From JBBPYR01 sp038199755 (GTDB lineage Bacteria; Chloroflexota; Ktedonobacteria; Ktedonobacterales; Ktedonobacteraceae), in contig JBBPYR010000299.1 of the NCBI GenBank assembly GCA_038199755.1, forward strand, positions 1 through 16,234: a DNA stretch of 16,234 bases, read 5' to 3'. The position numbers were made by a program, and so were the translations under genes. Below the pieces are notes generated by a model. It was given only the letters and a program-made list of their open reading frames with translations. It had not been told where the DNA came from and made no database searches. Positions 7,017 through 13,775 of this stretch are shown piece by piece; positions within the stretch are counted from its first letter, which is position 1, and each line of letters begins with the position of its first letter.

Positions 7017-8423
7017 CTATGATGCTAGCGCGTTATTATTGCTGGCAGCGACCGATGCTGAGGGAGTCGAGACGGTACCCTGTAATTCCTGGATGGTATC
7101 TTCCAAGCGATTCAAGATAGTGTCGATCTCTGCACGGGTGATGATCAGCGGCGGCTCCACACGAATGACGCGTGAGTTGTTTAAGGTGCCAGAGATGAGC
7201 ACACCACGCTTGAACAGGCCGGAAGCGATAGCATAGCCGATATCGTCGTTGACGAAGTGCTGCCCGATCAATAAGCCCTTGCCAGTGATGTGGGTGTAGA
7301 TATCCGGGTGACGTGCGGCGATGTCCTTCAACTGTTTGATGAAGTATTCGCCCTTTTCAGCAGCTTGCTCGGAAACCTTTTCTTCGAGTGTGACGTTGAT
7401 GGCGGCGATAGCAGCGGCACAGGCCAGCGGGTTGCCACCCGTGGTAGAGGTGTGGATGAAGGGATTGCTATTCATCACACTCCAGATTTTGGGCGTGGAC
7501 ATAAACGCGCCAATCGGCATGACACCGCCACCAAGTGCTTTCGCCGCACACATGATATCGGGCGCAACGTCCCAATTGTCAACACCCCAGAGCTTGCCTG
7601 TGCGTCCCATACCAGTCTGCACCTCGTCGGCGATCAATAAGACCTCGTATTCGTCACAAATCTGGCGCAGACGCGGCCAAAAGTCGTCGGGGGGAACAAT
7701 CGCGCCCGCCTCGCCCTGGACAGGCTCCATCACGACGGCGGCGATATCGTTGCCAACCTCGCGTGCGATGCGTAGTTGCTGCTCTACCGCATCGGCGTCG
7801 CCGAAGGGAACGTGGAAGACGTTATTATGCAAGGGCATAGCAGGACGGCGGAAGATGGCCTTACCAGTCAGGGCCAGTGAGCCGGTGGTTTTGCCATGGA
7901 AGCCGCGTACGGAGGCGATAAAGCCGCTCTTGCGCGTGTAGAGCTTAGCAAGCTTCATCGCGCCTTCTACGGCCTCGGTGCCACTGCCAACAAAGAAGCT
8001 GTACTGGATGTCGCCGGGAGTAATTTCGGCGAGCAGATGGGCAAGCATGCCACGTAATGGGTCTAATAGTTCCTGAGTAGGAAGAGGACTCTTCTTAAGC
8101 TGTGCTTGTACGGCTCCAACGACTTTAGGGTGCGCCCACCCTAGATTAAACAGGCCAAACCCGCCGAGGCAGTCAATATATTCGCGCCCCATGACGTCAC
8201 GGAAGGTTGCGCCACGTCCAGTCCATTCAACCGCGGCATAGTCGCCAGCCTCGGCCACTGATTTGCGATACTCGATAAAACCACTGTTGTAATAATTTGC
8301 AAAGTTATCGACGGTGGTTTCAACTAACCATGTTGCCTCGCTCTTGTTTAATAGCTGTTTCTGTACAATGTCCAGATAGCGTTGCGAGTCGTTGAGAGCC
8401 TTGAGTAAGCCATCGCTACTCAT
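7017..8423 (-). CDS. patA: Putrescine aminotransferase (class III, PLP-dependent)
   Basis: A 468-residue class III aminotransferase. It matches my recall of E. coli PatA (YgjG) along its length: NSGFIEYRKSVAEAGDYAAVEW, the IDCLGGFGLFN segment (83-93), QELLDPLRGMLA, and the TLNNSRVIRVEPPL end. PLP-site features are SGTE at 147-150, FHGK at 175-178, D266 in IADEVQTGMGRTG, and the Schiff-base lysine K295 in AAKALGGGVMPIGA. PatA moves an amino group from putrescine (also cadaverine) to 2-oxoglutarate, giving 4-aminobutanal. The C-terminus carries a low-complexity Ser/Ala/Asn tail of about 18 residues. AAAGGA lies 5 bases before the ATG. It is the first gene of the unit patA / lysine-dehydrogenase-like / patD-like. 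A promoter is predicted about 420 bases upstream. Lysine or ornithine use is possible but less likely. Confidence 0.9.
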   Translation of the reverse strand: MSSDGLLKALNDSQRYLDIVQKQLLNKSEATWLVETTVDNFANYYNSGFIEYRKSVAEAGDYAAVEWTGRGATFRDVMGREYIDCLGGFGLFNLGWAHPKVVGAVQAQLKKSPLPTQELLDPLRGMLAHLLAEITPGDIQYSFFVGSGTEAVEGAMKLAKLYTRKSGFIASVRGFHGKTTGSLALTGKAIFRRPAMPLHNNVFHVPFGDADAVEQQLRIAREVGNDIAAVVMEPVQGEAGAIVPPDDFWPRLRQICDEYEVLLIADEVQTGMGRTGKLWGVDNWDVAPDIMCAAKALGGGVMPIGAFMSTPKIWSVMNSNPFIHTSTTGGNPLACAAAIAAINVTLEEKVSEQAAEKGEYFIKQLKDIAARHPDIYTHITGKGLLIGQHFVNDDIGYAIASGLFKRGVLISGTLNNSRVIRVEPPLIITRAEIDTILNRLEDTIQELQGTVSTPSASVAASNNNALAS

Positions 8424-8853
8424 AAAAATCCTTTCTGAATGTGCGGTTTATGTATCAATCATTTCACGTCCGGCCCGCAAACCGGAATGGCAACTGTGGA
8501 CTGCTTCTCGTGTGCTGTGCAAATGAGAAGACAACGTGTGCCGTGAATATGCTGCGCGTTTATACAAATGTACTGCGCGCCCTTGATCGGGTCCTATCCT
8601 TCAAGATAGGCGATGATAAAAAATGCAGGGAGAATTATCTTACTGAATCGGCAAAGAAGGAAGCAAGATAATACGAGACGAGGGGGAAAGCGGACTCAGG
8701 GATAGCACGTGGACAGGTGAAAGCCGCAAAATACATAGTATTTTGGTATGTAGCGTCCTCTGCGTTTTCCTCGTAAACCTGAGTTGTCCATAAAGCACCG
8801 TAATTTTCATAGGCACACAACAAAGTGGAGTGTGTGCTGACTTCTTGTATATC
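8424..8853 (-). other. Long untranslated leader upstream of patA, no convincing gene
   Basis: These 430 bases contain no ORF with a good start and ribosome site on either strand. Reading towards patA, there is an 8-bp perfect inverted repeat (CAAAATAC 8727-8734, GTATTTTG 8738-8745). It overlaps a second, mutually exclusive pairing (TACATA 8732-8737 with TATGTA 8747-8752). A 6-bp stem CCTATC/GATAGG follows at 8593-8610. No known riboswitch class was recognised. If the promoter at 8854-8882 is the only one, patA has a leader of about 420 bases. Confidence 0.4.
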
Positions 8854-8882
8854 AGTATAGCCTATGGACAAGAAAGAAGCAA
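8854..8882 (-). promoter_or_regulatory. Sigma70-type promoter for the patA operon
   Basis: On the - strand TTGCTT (8877-8882), a 17-base spacer and TATACT (8854-8859) make a good promoter pointing at patA. The -35 box begins 2 bases downstream of the foot of the terminator hairpin that closes the ABC transporter operon, so the old transcript would end exactly where the new one begins. Predicted from sequence only. Confidence 0.6.
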
Positions 8883-8883
8883 G

Positions 8884-8932
8884 TGAGCAAGACAACGAGC
8901 AGAGGTGTTTCCTCTGCTCGTTGTCTTGCTCA
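8884..8932 (-). terminator. 22-bp perfect hairpin after the ABC transporter operon
   Basis: Bases 8884-8905 are exactly complementary to 8911-8932, with a 5-base loop (TGTTT). The stem begins 4 bases after the TAA of the last permease gene. A pyrimidine-rich stretch with short T-runs follows on the - strand. It is a likely terminator, or a 3'-end protecting structure. Confidence 0.75.
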
Positions 8933-8936
8933 AGGG

Positions 8937-9806
8937 TTAATACGCGTTGGAGAACCGTCGCTCCATATAGCGGGCAAGAAGAGATAGGGGATAGCAGATA
9001 ATGAGATAGAACAGCGAGCCATAAATGAAGACGTAGAGCTTTTTACTGGAATCGACCTGTGGGAAAGCCAGCCCATAGGTCAATTGCTGCAACTCGGTCA
9101 CGGAGAAGACAGCGAGCAACGAGCTATCCTGTATCAGCGTAATAAAGTAGTTGGTAAAGGGCGGGATGGTAATGCGAATCGCCTGTGGCAGGATGATATG
9201 ACGCATGGTTTGCTGAGAGTTTAAGCCCAGGCTCAGGGCAGCCTCACTCTGACCGCGATTCACCGACTCGATGCCGGAGCGGAAAACCTCGGTCAAGTAT
9301 GCGCCATAATTGAAGCTGAGACCGAGAATACCATAAAAGAAGCCATTGAAGCCATCAGGTACGAGACTATTACTCTGTAGCGTTGTCATGAAGCTATAGG
9401 CCATAGCATACGGGTTGAAGCCGATAGTTGTGAGGACAAAGCCCAAACCGAAGTACCAGAACGAAAGTTGCACCAGCACTGGCGTGCCACGAATAACCTC
9501 TACATACACGGTGGCGATCCAGCGTATCCAGGTGAAGCGCGAGAGTCGCCCCATAGCACCGAGAAAGCCCAGTATTGCAGCGAGAACCATGCTGATAGCC
9601 GAAATAATCAGTGTTACCAGTGTTCCTTGTAAGAGCGTGGGCAGATACAGCAGCAGAAGATTTTGGTAGCGGAGGAGATAGAAGATGAACGCTACTAGCC
9701 CGATGGTGAGCAAGACAAAAAAGAGAATGTTTAACGCAAGAGTGCCAGTACGAGCACGAAAGAGACGATCAGAGACTAAAGCACGATTTTTCACGGTTTC
9801 TTGCAT
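8937..9806 (-). CDS. Polar amino acid ABC transporter permease (second subunit)
   Basis: A 289-residue inner-membrane permease of the His/Glu/Gln/Arg (PAAT) type. A membrane helix near residues 24-46 forms an N-terminal extension that the partner permease lacks. The standard core follows, with VEVIRGTPVLVQLSFWYFG (the 'RGTP-x-x-VQ' signature). The EAA loop is EVFRSGIESVNRGQSEAALSLGL, then FPQAI-like LPQAIRITIPPF. It also has an extra hydrophobic insert (about residues 130-160) before the EAA region. It should pair with the neighbouring permease and the GlnQ-like ATPase to form the channel. AAAAGGA sits 8 bases before the ATG, and the gene starts 20 bases after the first permease gene. The hairpin at 8884-8932 follows its stop. 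Confidence 0.9.
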   Translation of the reverse strand: MQETVKNRALVSDRLFRARTGTLALNILFFVLLTIGLVAFIFYLLRYQNLLLLYLPTLLQGTLVTLIISAISMVLAAILGFLGAMGRLSRFTWIRWIATVYVEVIRGTPVLVQLSFWYFGLGFVLTTIGFNPYAMAYSFMTTLQSNSLVPDGFNGFFYGILGLSFNYGAYLTEVFRSGIESVNRGQSEAALSLGLNSQQTMRHIILPQAIRITIPPFTNYFITLIQDSSLLAVFSVTELQQLTYGLAFPQVDSSKKLYVFIYGSLFYLIICYPLSLLARYMERRFSNAY

Positions 9807-9826
9807 GTTTGTTTCCTTTTCACACC

Positions 9827-10492
9827 CTACAAAGCCGCACGTAAGCGTTGTTCAAAGCGACGAGACACGTATGAAGCAGGTAAGCTGAGCACGAGGTAGA
9901 GTCCGATCGCCAGAATGTAGGCGGGAATGGGATTGCTGCCGTGATGCGAAACCCAAATGCCAAGCACGGCAGTTAGCTCAGTACCAGAAATAACACTGAC
10001 GACGGCAGAGTCTTTCAGCATGTAGATAAAGTCATTGACAAAGGGGGGAATCATTAAGGGGATAGCCTGTGGAAAGACGATACGAAAAAAGCTCTGGCCC
10101 GACGTGAGGCCAAGAGAAAGCGCGGCCTCGGATTGCCCTGTATCTACTGAGAGGAAGCCTGCGCGAAAGACCTCGGCTTCATATGCGGCATAGTTCAAGG
10201 CGAGGGCGGTAATGCCCGCGACCCAGGAGTTATCATACTTCGCAAGATCAAAAACGACCAGTACGCCACCCACACCATAGTAGAGTAGAAATAATTGGGT
10301 GAGGATCGGCGTACTACGAATCACTTCAATGAAGATACGGGCCGGTGTTTTTAGCCATAAGTAAGGAGAACCGCTCATTAAAGCGAGCAGCAATCCAAGT
10401 AGCAATGCCAGGGGAAAAGAAACAACACAATAAATAAGTGTGTTGAGCGCACCGACAAGAAAATCTGGAATCGCTTGTACAATATAATCCAT
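9827..10492 (-). CDS. Polar amino acid ABC transporter permease (first subunit)
   Basis: A 221-residue inner-membrane permease, the usual size for HisM/GlnP-type subunits, with about five membrane helices. The signatures IEVIRSTPILTQLFLLYYG and the EAA loop EVFRAGFLSVDTGQSEAALSLGL are present, followed by FPQAIPLMIPPFVNDFI. The EAA loop is the docking point for the ATPase. It differs clearly from the second permease, so the channel is probably a heterodimer. The region before the ATG reads AGAGGTAGGT. Just beyond it, from 10509, lies a 36-bp perfect hairpin that separates this gene from the binding-protein gene. The substrate class is amino acid or a related basic compound; the exact ligand is not visible. 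Confidence 0.92.
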   Translation of the reverse strand: MDYIVQAIPDFLVGALNTLIYCVVSFPLALLLGLLLALMSGSPYLWLKTPARIFIEVIRSTPILTQLFLLYYGVGGVLVVFDLAKYDNSWVAGITALALNYAAYEAEVFRAGFLSVDTGQSEAALSLGLTSGQSFFRIVFPQAIPLMIPPFVNDFIYMLKDSAVVSVISGTELTAVLGIWVSHHGSNPIPAYILAIGLYLVLSLPASYVSRRFEQRLRAAL

Positions 10493-10508
10493 ACCTACCT
10501 CTTTTTCG

Positions 10509-10586
10509 GTTCTGCGTGATCGCTATACAAACGGCTTGAGGAAAACTAGCTTTCCTCAAGCCGTTTGTATAGCGATCACGCAGAAC
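10509..10586 (-). repeat. 36-bp perfect inverted repeat inside the ABC operon
   Basis: Bases 10509-10544 are exactly complementary to 10551-10586, with only 6 bases between (ACTAGC). It lies between the binding-protein stop (10609) and the first permease start (10492). Its foot is 16 bases from the permease ATG, next to the ribosome site. No T-run follows on the transcribed strand, so a simple terminator is unlikely. It may stabilise the upstream binding-protein message or lower permease synthesis, giving more binding protein than channel. A mobile palindromic element is the alternative. Confidence 0.85.
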
Positions 10587-10608
10587 GCTGCTATTCGTAT
10601 GTGTCGAT

Positions 10609-11544
10609 TTACATAATGCCGATCTGGGCCTGTAAATCGTTCCACATGCTCCACTTCGTGTAAATTTTGTGCAGCGTGCCATCTTTTTTCAACTGGCTCA
10701 GAGCCTGATTCACTTCCACGAGCACAGTCGCTGCATTGGGATTACTTTTGTTGAAGCCAATGATGTAATCATCAGCCTTGAAGGGTTTGCCCGCAGCCCG
10801 TAGAGCAGGATTATTTGTACCACCGGGGCCTGCACCGAGCACATAGTAGGCAACGATAGGTTGATCGATCAAAACGGCATCAATCTTCTTTTGTGCCAAG
10901 TCGTCGAATGGCAGGTCGGTATCATACAACTTCACGGCGATATTCTTGTCTGTACCAAGGATATCTGCCGCTTTATACGCGGAGCCAGTACCAACGGTAT
11001 AATGCTCCAGGTCTGTTAACGAGATATCACTGGTATCGGTGAACTTGGTGAAACGGGCATCGTCTTTACGCACCACCACTTGTTGACCATAGCGATAGTA
11101 AGGCGCGGAAAACAGTTCGGTCTTCTGGCGATCGCTCGTGACTTCCCAGCCATTCATGACGAAATCGAACTGATTGGAGAGCAACGACTGTTCCAGTTTG
11201 CTATAATCGGTTTCTACCTGATGCTGGGTGATGCCCATTAACTTTGCCATCGCATCAGCTACCTCGACCTCGAAACCAACAAGGTTACTCGGGTTAGCCG
11301 GGTCTTTGAATACATAGGGGGCGCCATCAGTAAAGTCTGATCCCCATTGTATTTTCCCTGGGACCATTAATCCTTTGCTGGTAATCACTGTTGCGCCAGG
11401 CGTGCTGGCAGTGCCAGATGTTCCTGTGCTCACATTGCCACCACAGGCCGCGAGCAGTGCTTCTAGTGAGCCACCAGCGGCAACCAGGCCACCGGCTTGG
11501 CTGGCCCGTTTCAAGAATGTTCGTCTGTTCCATGCTTGGTTCAT
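10609..11544 (-). CDS. Tat-exported lipoprotein, amino acid ABC transporter substrate-binding protein
   Basis: A 311-residue periplasmic-binding-protein type 2 (SBP family 3) protein. The N-terminus has a twin-arginine motif (NRRTFLKRAS, R7-R8), a hydrophobic stretch and a lipobox LAAC with C34. It should therefore be exported folded by Tat and anchored as a lipoprotein. A Ser/Thr/Gly linker follows to about residue 55. The binding domain contains WGSDFTDGAPYVF, LVGFEVEVADAMAKLMG, NGWEVTSDRQKTELFSAPYY and the late IDAVLIDQPIVAYY segment, all typical of GlnH/HisJ-like proteins. The usual 'G-x-R' ligand contact region reads TSDRQK. It is encoded between the ATPase and the permeases. The ribosome site is weak (AGAGAG, 10 bases before ATG). 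Ligand unknown; a diamine or basic amino acid is suggested by the adjacent patA cluster. Confidence 0.92.
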   Translation of the reverse strand: MNQAWNRRTFLKRASQAGGLVAAGGSLEALLAACGGNVSTGTSGTASTPGATVITSKGLMVPGKIQWGSDFTDGAPYVFKDPANPSNLVGFEVEVADAMAKLMGITQHQVETDYSKLEQSLLSNQFDFVMNGWEVTSDRQKTELFSAPYYRYGQQVVVRKDDARFTKFTDTSDISLTDLEHYTVGTGSAYKAADILGTDKNIAVKLYDTDLPFDDLAQKKIDAVLIDQPIVAYYVLGAGPGGTNNPALRAAGKPFKADDYIIGFNKSNPNAATVLVEVNQALSQLKKDGTLHKIYTKWSMWNDLQAQIGIM

Positions 11545-11585
11545 AGCGCAAATACTCTCTTTCTGCTAATTGAGGGTTACTCTAC

Positions 11586-11699
11586 AGTAGGGATGTCCCT
11601 TGTGGGCATCCAGCTCGAGAGTAGCAAGCTCGTCTTGCGAACAGGAAAACGAGCACATTGCTTCGCTCGTACTGGATGCCCACGAGGAACATCCCTACT
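11586..11699 (-). repeat. Long imperfect inverted repeat between ATPase and binding-protein genes
   Basis: The 28-base arms 11586-11613 and 11672-11699 are complementary except for two positions that would still pair as G-U in the transcript. The 58-base interior holds further pairings (GCTCGT with ACGAGC, AGCAA with TTGCT), so the whole 114 bases could fold into one long stem. The right arm overlaps the stop codon of the ATPase gene. The outer tip reads AGTAGGGATG, the style of dispersed palindromic repeats. Terminator, attenuator, processing site or small mobile element are all possible. Confidence 0.75.
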
Positions 11700-12531
11700 A
11701 GGGAAGGACAGAGAGCACACGCTCTAGGAACAGTTGCGTGCGCTTCTCTTTAGGTCGTCTGAAAAGCTCTTCGGGGTCTCCTTGTTCCACAATGGAACCT
11801 TCAGACATAAACACGACGCGATCTGATACATCGCGCGCAAACTGCATCTCGTGGGTCACTACCACCATTGTGCTGCCCTCATACGCCAGGTCCTTCATGA
11901 CTTTGAGCACCTCGCCAACAAGCTCAGGGTCAAGAGCGGAGGTTGGTTCATCAAAGAGGAGAGCACGTGGCTGCATAGCAAGTGCCCGTGCGATTGCAAC
12001 ACGCTGTTTCTGGCCACCGGAGAGGCGGCTAGGAAAAACGTCGCGTTTCTCGGAGAGACCTACCTTTGTCAATAGTTTCTCGCCCATGGCAACCGCTTGA
12101 TCTTTGGGCATCTTGCGAACTAACAAAGGAGCTTCGATCACGTTTTGTAGCACCGTCATATGCGGAAAGAGGTTGAAGTTTTGAAATACCATGCCCAGTT
12201 CACGACGCAACAGGCTTAACTCTTTCACTGAGAGATCGGGATTCAGCTTCTCGCCGTGAATGTAGATTTCGCCACTGGTGGCCTTCTCCAGCGCGTTTAG
12301 GCAGCGGATAAGGGTACTTTTACCAGAGCCACTCGGTCCAATCAAGGCAACCACTTCGCGGCGGCGCACCTCAAAATCAATGTCTTTGAGCACGTGCTTT
12401 TCACCGAAGTATTTGTTCAGCTTCACCGTCTGGATAATGAGGTCACCTTCGACTGGCTTGATGGCGAGTTCACCACTGGGCGAGGGTGTAAAAGCGGGAG
12501 ACGCGGGTTGGATACTGTCTTCGGAGTCCAT
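11698..12531 (-). CDS. Polar amino acid ABC transporter ATP-binding protein (GlnQ/HisP-like)
   Basis: A 277-residue ABC ATPase. Walker A is GPSGSGKST at 65-73, the Q-loop is Q117 (VFQNFNLFPHMTVLQN), the signature LSGGQKQRVA starts at 170, Walker B is LLFDEP with E195, the D-loop SALD follows, and the switch is H227 in VVVTHEMQFA. The VFQNFNLFPHMTVL and THEMQFARDVSDRVVFM stretches are characteristic of the polar amino acid subfamily. An unusual N-terminal extension of about 30 residues, rich in Ser/Pro, precedes the catalytic domain. I place the start at the ATG at 12531, which has AAGGAG 6 bases upstream. A TTG seven codons earlier is in frame but lies upstream of that ribosome site. It is the first gene of the transporter operon, downstream of a near-consensus promoter. 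Confidence 0.93.
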   Translation of the reverse strand: MDSEDSIQPASPAFTPSPSGELAIKPVEGDLIIQTVKLNKYFGEKHVLKDIDFEVRRREVVALIGPSGSGKSTLIRCLNALEKATSGEIYIHGEKLNPDLSVKELSLLRRELGMVFQNFNLFPHMTVLQNVIEAPLLVRKMPKDQAVAMGEKLLTKVGLSEKRDVFPSRLSGGQKQRVAIARALAMQPRALLFDEPTSALDPELVGEVLKVMKDLAYEGSTMVVVTHEMQFARDVSDRVVFMSEGSIVEQGDPEELFRRPKEKRTQLFLERVLSVLP

Positions 12532-12695
12532 GCGATGCTCCTTTTTTGTCAAATAGATTTGCTAAATTGCGGTTACGCAAAACCTAAAAAGCGGCTGGCT
12601 GCACATCCAAAAGGATGCCTGCTTGCTCTAAAACACAAAAATACTTTCTCAACAGCAGTGTTTGCAGGGAAACATATAGCGGCACGCTTCCACTG
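12532..12695 (-). other. Leader of the ABC transporter operon
   Basis: About 158 bases of leader would lie between the predicted transcription start (near 12689) and the ATPase ATG. It has one small clear hairpin (CATCC 12604-12608, GGATG 12613-12617, loop AAAA) and otherwise AT-rich sequence. No ORF with a ribosome site and no known riboswitch was recognised. It may carry a regulator or attenuator site, but none can be proven. Confidence 0.35.
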
Positions 12696-12724
12696 AGTAT
12701 AGGTATCATAGTTATGCCTGTCAA
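12696..12724 (-). promoter_or_regulatory. Near-consensus sigma70 promoter for the ABC transporter operon
   Basis: On the - strand TTGACA (12719-12724), a 17-base spacer and TATACT (12696-12701). The -35 is a perfect match, the spacing optimal and the -10 one base from consensus. It reads towards the ATPase gene and is the strongest promoter visible in the window. Confidence 0.8.
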
Positions 12725-12830
12725 GCGTTTATTTGGGTAAAAACCACTTTTATGCAGCAATCACACGTACAGTTCTCGGCTGTAGTTCTGTGTTGCTGGC
12801 ACATGTGCCCTCGTGCCTCGCCGCGCCGCG

Positions 12831-12839
12831 TGCTATACT
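12831..12839 (+). promoter_or_regulatory. Extended -10 promoter for the hydrolase/glycosyltransferase operon
   Basis: TGC-TATACT (TG at 12831-12832, TATACT 12834-12839) is an extended -10 element, with only a weak -35 (TCGTGC at 12811). A transcript would start near 12846, about 40 bases before the hydrolase ATG. This fits the ATG at 12886 and excludes the upstream TTG. Confidence 0.5.
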
Positions 12840-12885
12840 GTCTATACAAGACCACTGGATAGACCATTTTTCAGAAAGGGCAAGC

Positions 12886-13713
12886 ATGCCGTTTATTGCA
12901 ACATCGCATTCTATGTTGTACTACGATTTCTTAGCGCAAGAAATCACGCCGATGCCCCCTAATGAGACAGTGTTGCTATTACATGGTTTCGCAGGTACTG
13001 CCGAAACTGATTTCGCCGCCCAACTGCCGTTCCTAACGAGGCAGTATACAGTACTCGCGCCACATCTGCATGGCTATGGCCGCTCTTCCCATAGGACGAG
13101 CTATAGCACAGGGTATTACCGTGAGGATGTCGCTGATATGATTGCCTTGCTCGACGCGCTTGCTCTCAGCCGTGTGTATGTGCTTGCATTTAGTGATGGA
13201 GCCATTGTTGGATTATTGCTAGCAGCACTCCACCCACAACGGGTGCATGCGTTAGCCGCGCTTGGCGGGCAGGCGACCATCAATGAGCAGGATGCAGCAG
13301 GAATTCGGCATTGGCTGCTTGAACGCCCCCTTGCTGAGACGTGGCAAGCAGAACTCGCACAACTGCATGGTGTAGACTACTGGCACTCATTACCGGAAAT
13401 GTATGTGACGGTTCAGCAGCAGTTGGTACAAGAAGGTGGTGTGTTGTTGAGCAACGAGGAACTAGCGGCTATTCGCTGTCCCACCTTGATTATGCATGGG
13501 AGGCGAGACCGTGTCGTGCCTGTCGCCTATGCACACACACTTCACCAGGCGATTTCCGGCTCACGCTTGCTCCTCTTCGACGCGGGACATGCGGCACATC
13601 TCAAGTGTGAGAAAGAGTATACCGAAGCGGTCATGGCCTTCTTTCAAGATGTCTCAAAACGGCCTAAGCATGCAGAAGAGTGTAATAGTATTGTAAAGAA
13701 TACGGGCCTTTGA
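12886..13713 (+). CDS. Alpha/beta-fold hydrolase
   Basis: A 275-residue alpha/beta hydrolase. The oxyanion region is LLLHGFAG (31-37). The nucleophile elbow is VLAFSDGAIVG with S103, and acid D208 sits in HGRRDRVVP. The probable catalytic base is H235 in FDAGHAAHLK. The elbow has Ala in place of the first Gly (AFSDG), in the style of the SDG-type group (valacyclovir hydrolase and meta-cleavage hydrolases) rather than the usual GHSxG. All three catalytic residues are present. The substrate is not deducible. The ATG at 12886 has AGAAAGGG 5 bases upstream. The in-frame TTG at 12733 would add 51 residues resembling a signal peptide, but the promoter -10 lies inside that stretch. It is followed 62 bases later by the glycosyltransferase gene without a clear terminator, so it may head that operon. 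Confidence 0.85.
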   Translation: MPFIATSHSMLYYDFLAQEITPMPPNETVLLLHGFAGTAETDFAAQLPFLTRQYTVLAPHLHGYGRSSHRTSYSTGYYREDVADMIALLDALALSRVYVLAFSDGAIVGLLLAALHPQRVHALAALGGQATINEQDAAGIRHWLLERPLAETWQAELAQLHGVDYWHSLPEMYVTVQQQLVQEGGVLLSNEELAAIRCPTLIMHGRRDRVVPVAYAHTLHQAISGSRLLLFDAGHAAHLKCEKEYTEAVMAFFQDVSKRPKHAEECNSIVKNTGL

Positions 13714-13775
13714 GCGTATTACATAGGAGTATCTCTATTATTAAATGTCATTCGTAGTTCAGGAGTTTTTCTTTG

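Noticed and set aside
8441..8895. ORFs 8441-8671 (+) and 8635-8895 (-) in the gap before patA
   Set aside because: Neither has a ribosome site or a recognisable protein pattern; the - strand one starts inside the 22-bp hairpin upstream of the predicted promoter.
12532..12552. ATPase start at TTG 12552
   Set aside because: The strong AAGGAG lies between this TTG and the ATG at 12531, so translation should start at the ATG.
12733..12885. Longer hydrolase form from TTG 12733, giving an apparent signal peptide (51 extra residues)
   Set aside because: The stretch contains an extended -10 promoter (12831-12839), has no ribosome site before the TTG, and the ATG at 12886 has a good AGAAAGGG. The hydrolase fold starts just after that ATG.
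13699..13720. AATACG/CGTATT stem after the hydrolase as a terminator
   Set aside because: A 6-bp AT-rich stem with a 10-base loop and no T-run; too weak, and read-through into the glycosyltransferase gene is plausible.
13710..13741. TTGAGC/TATTAT promoter before the glycosyltransferase
   Set aside because: The spacer would be 20 bases, outside the usual 16-18 range.
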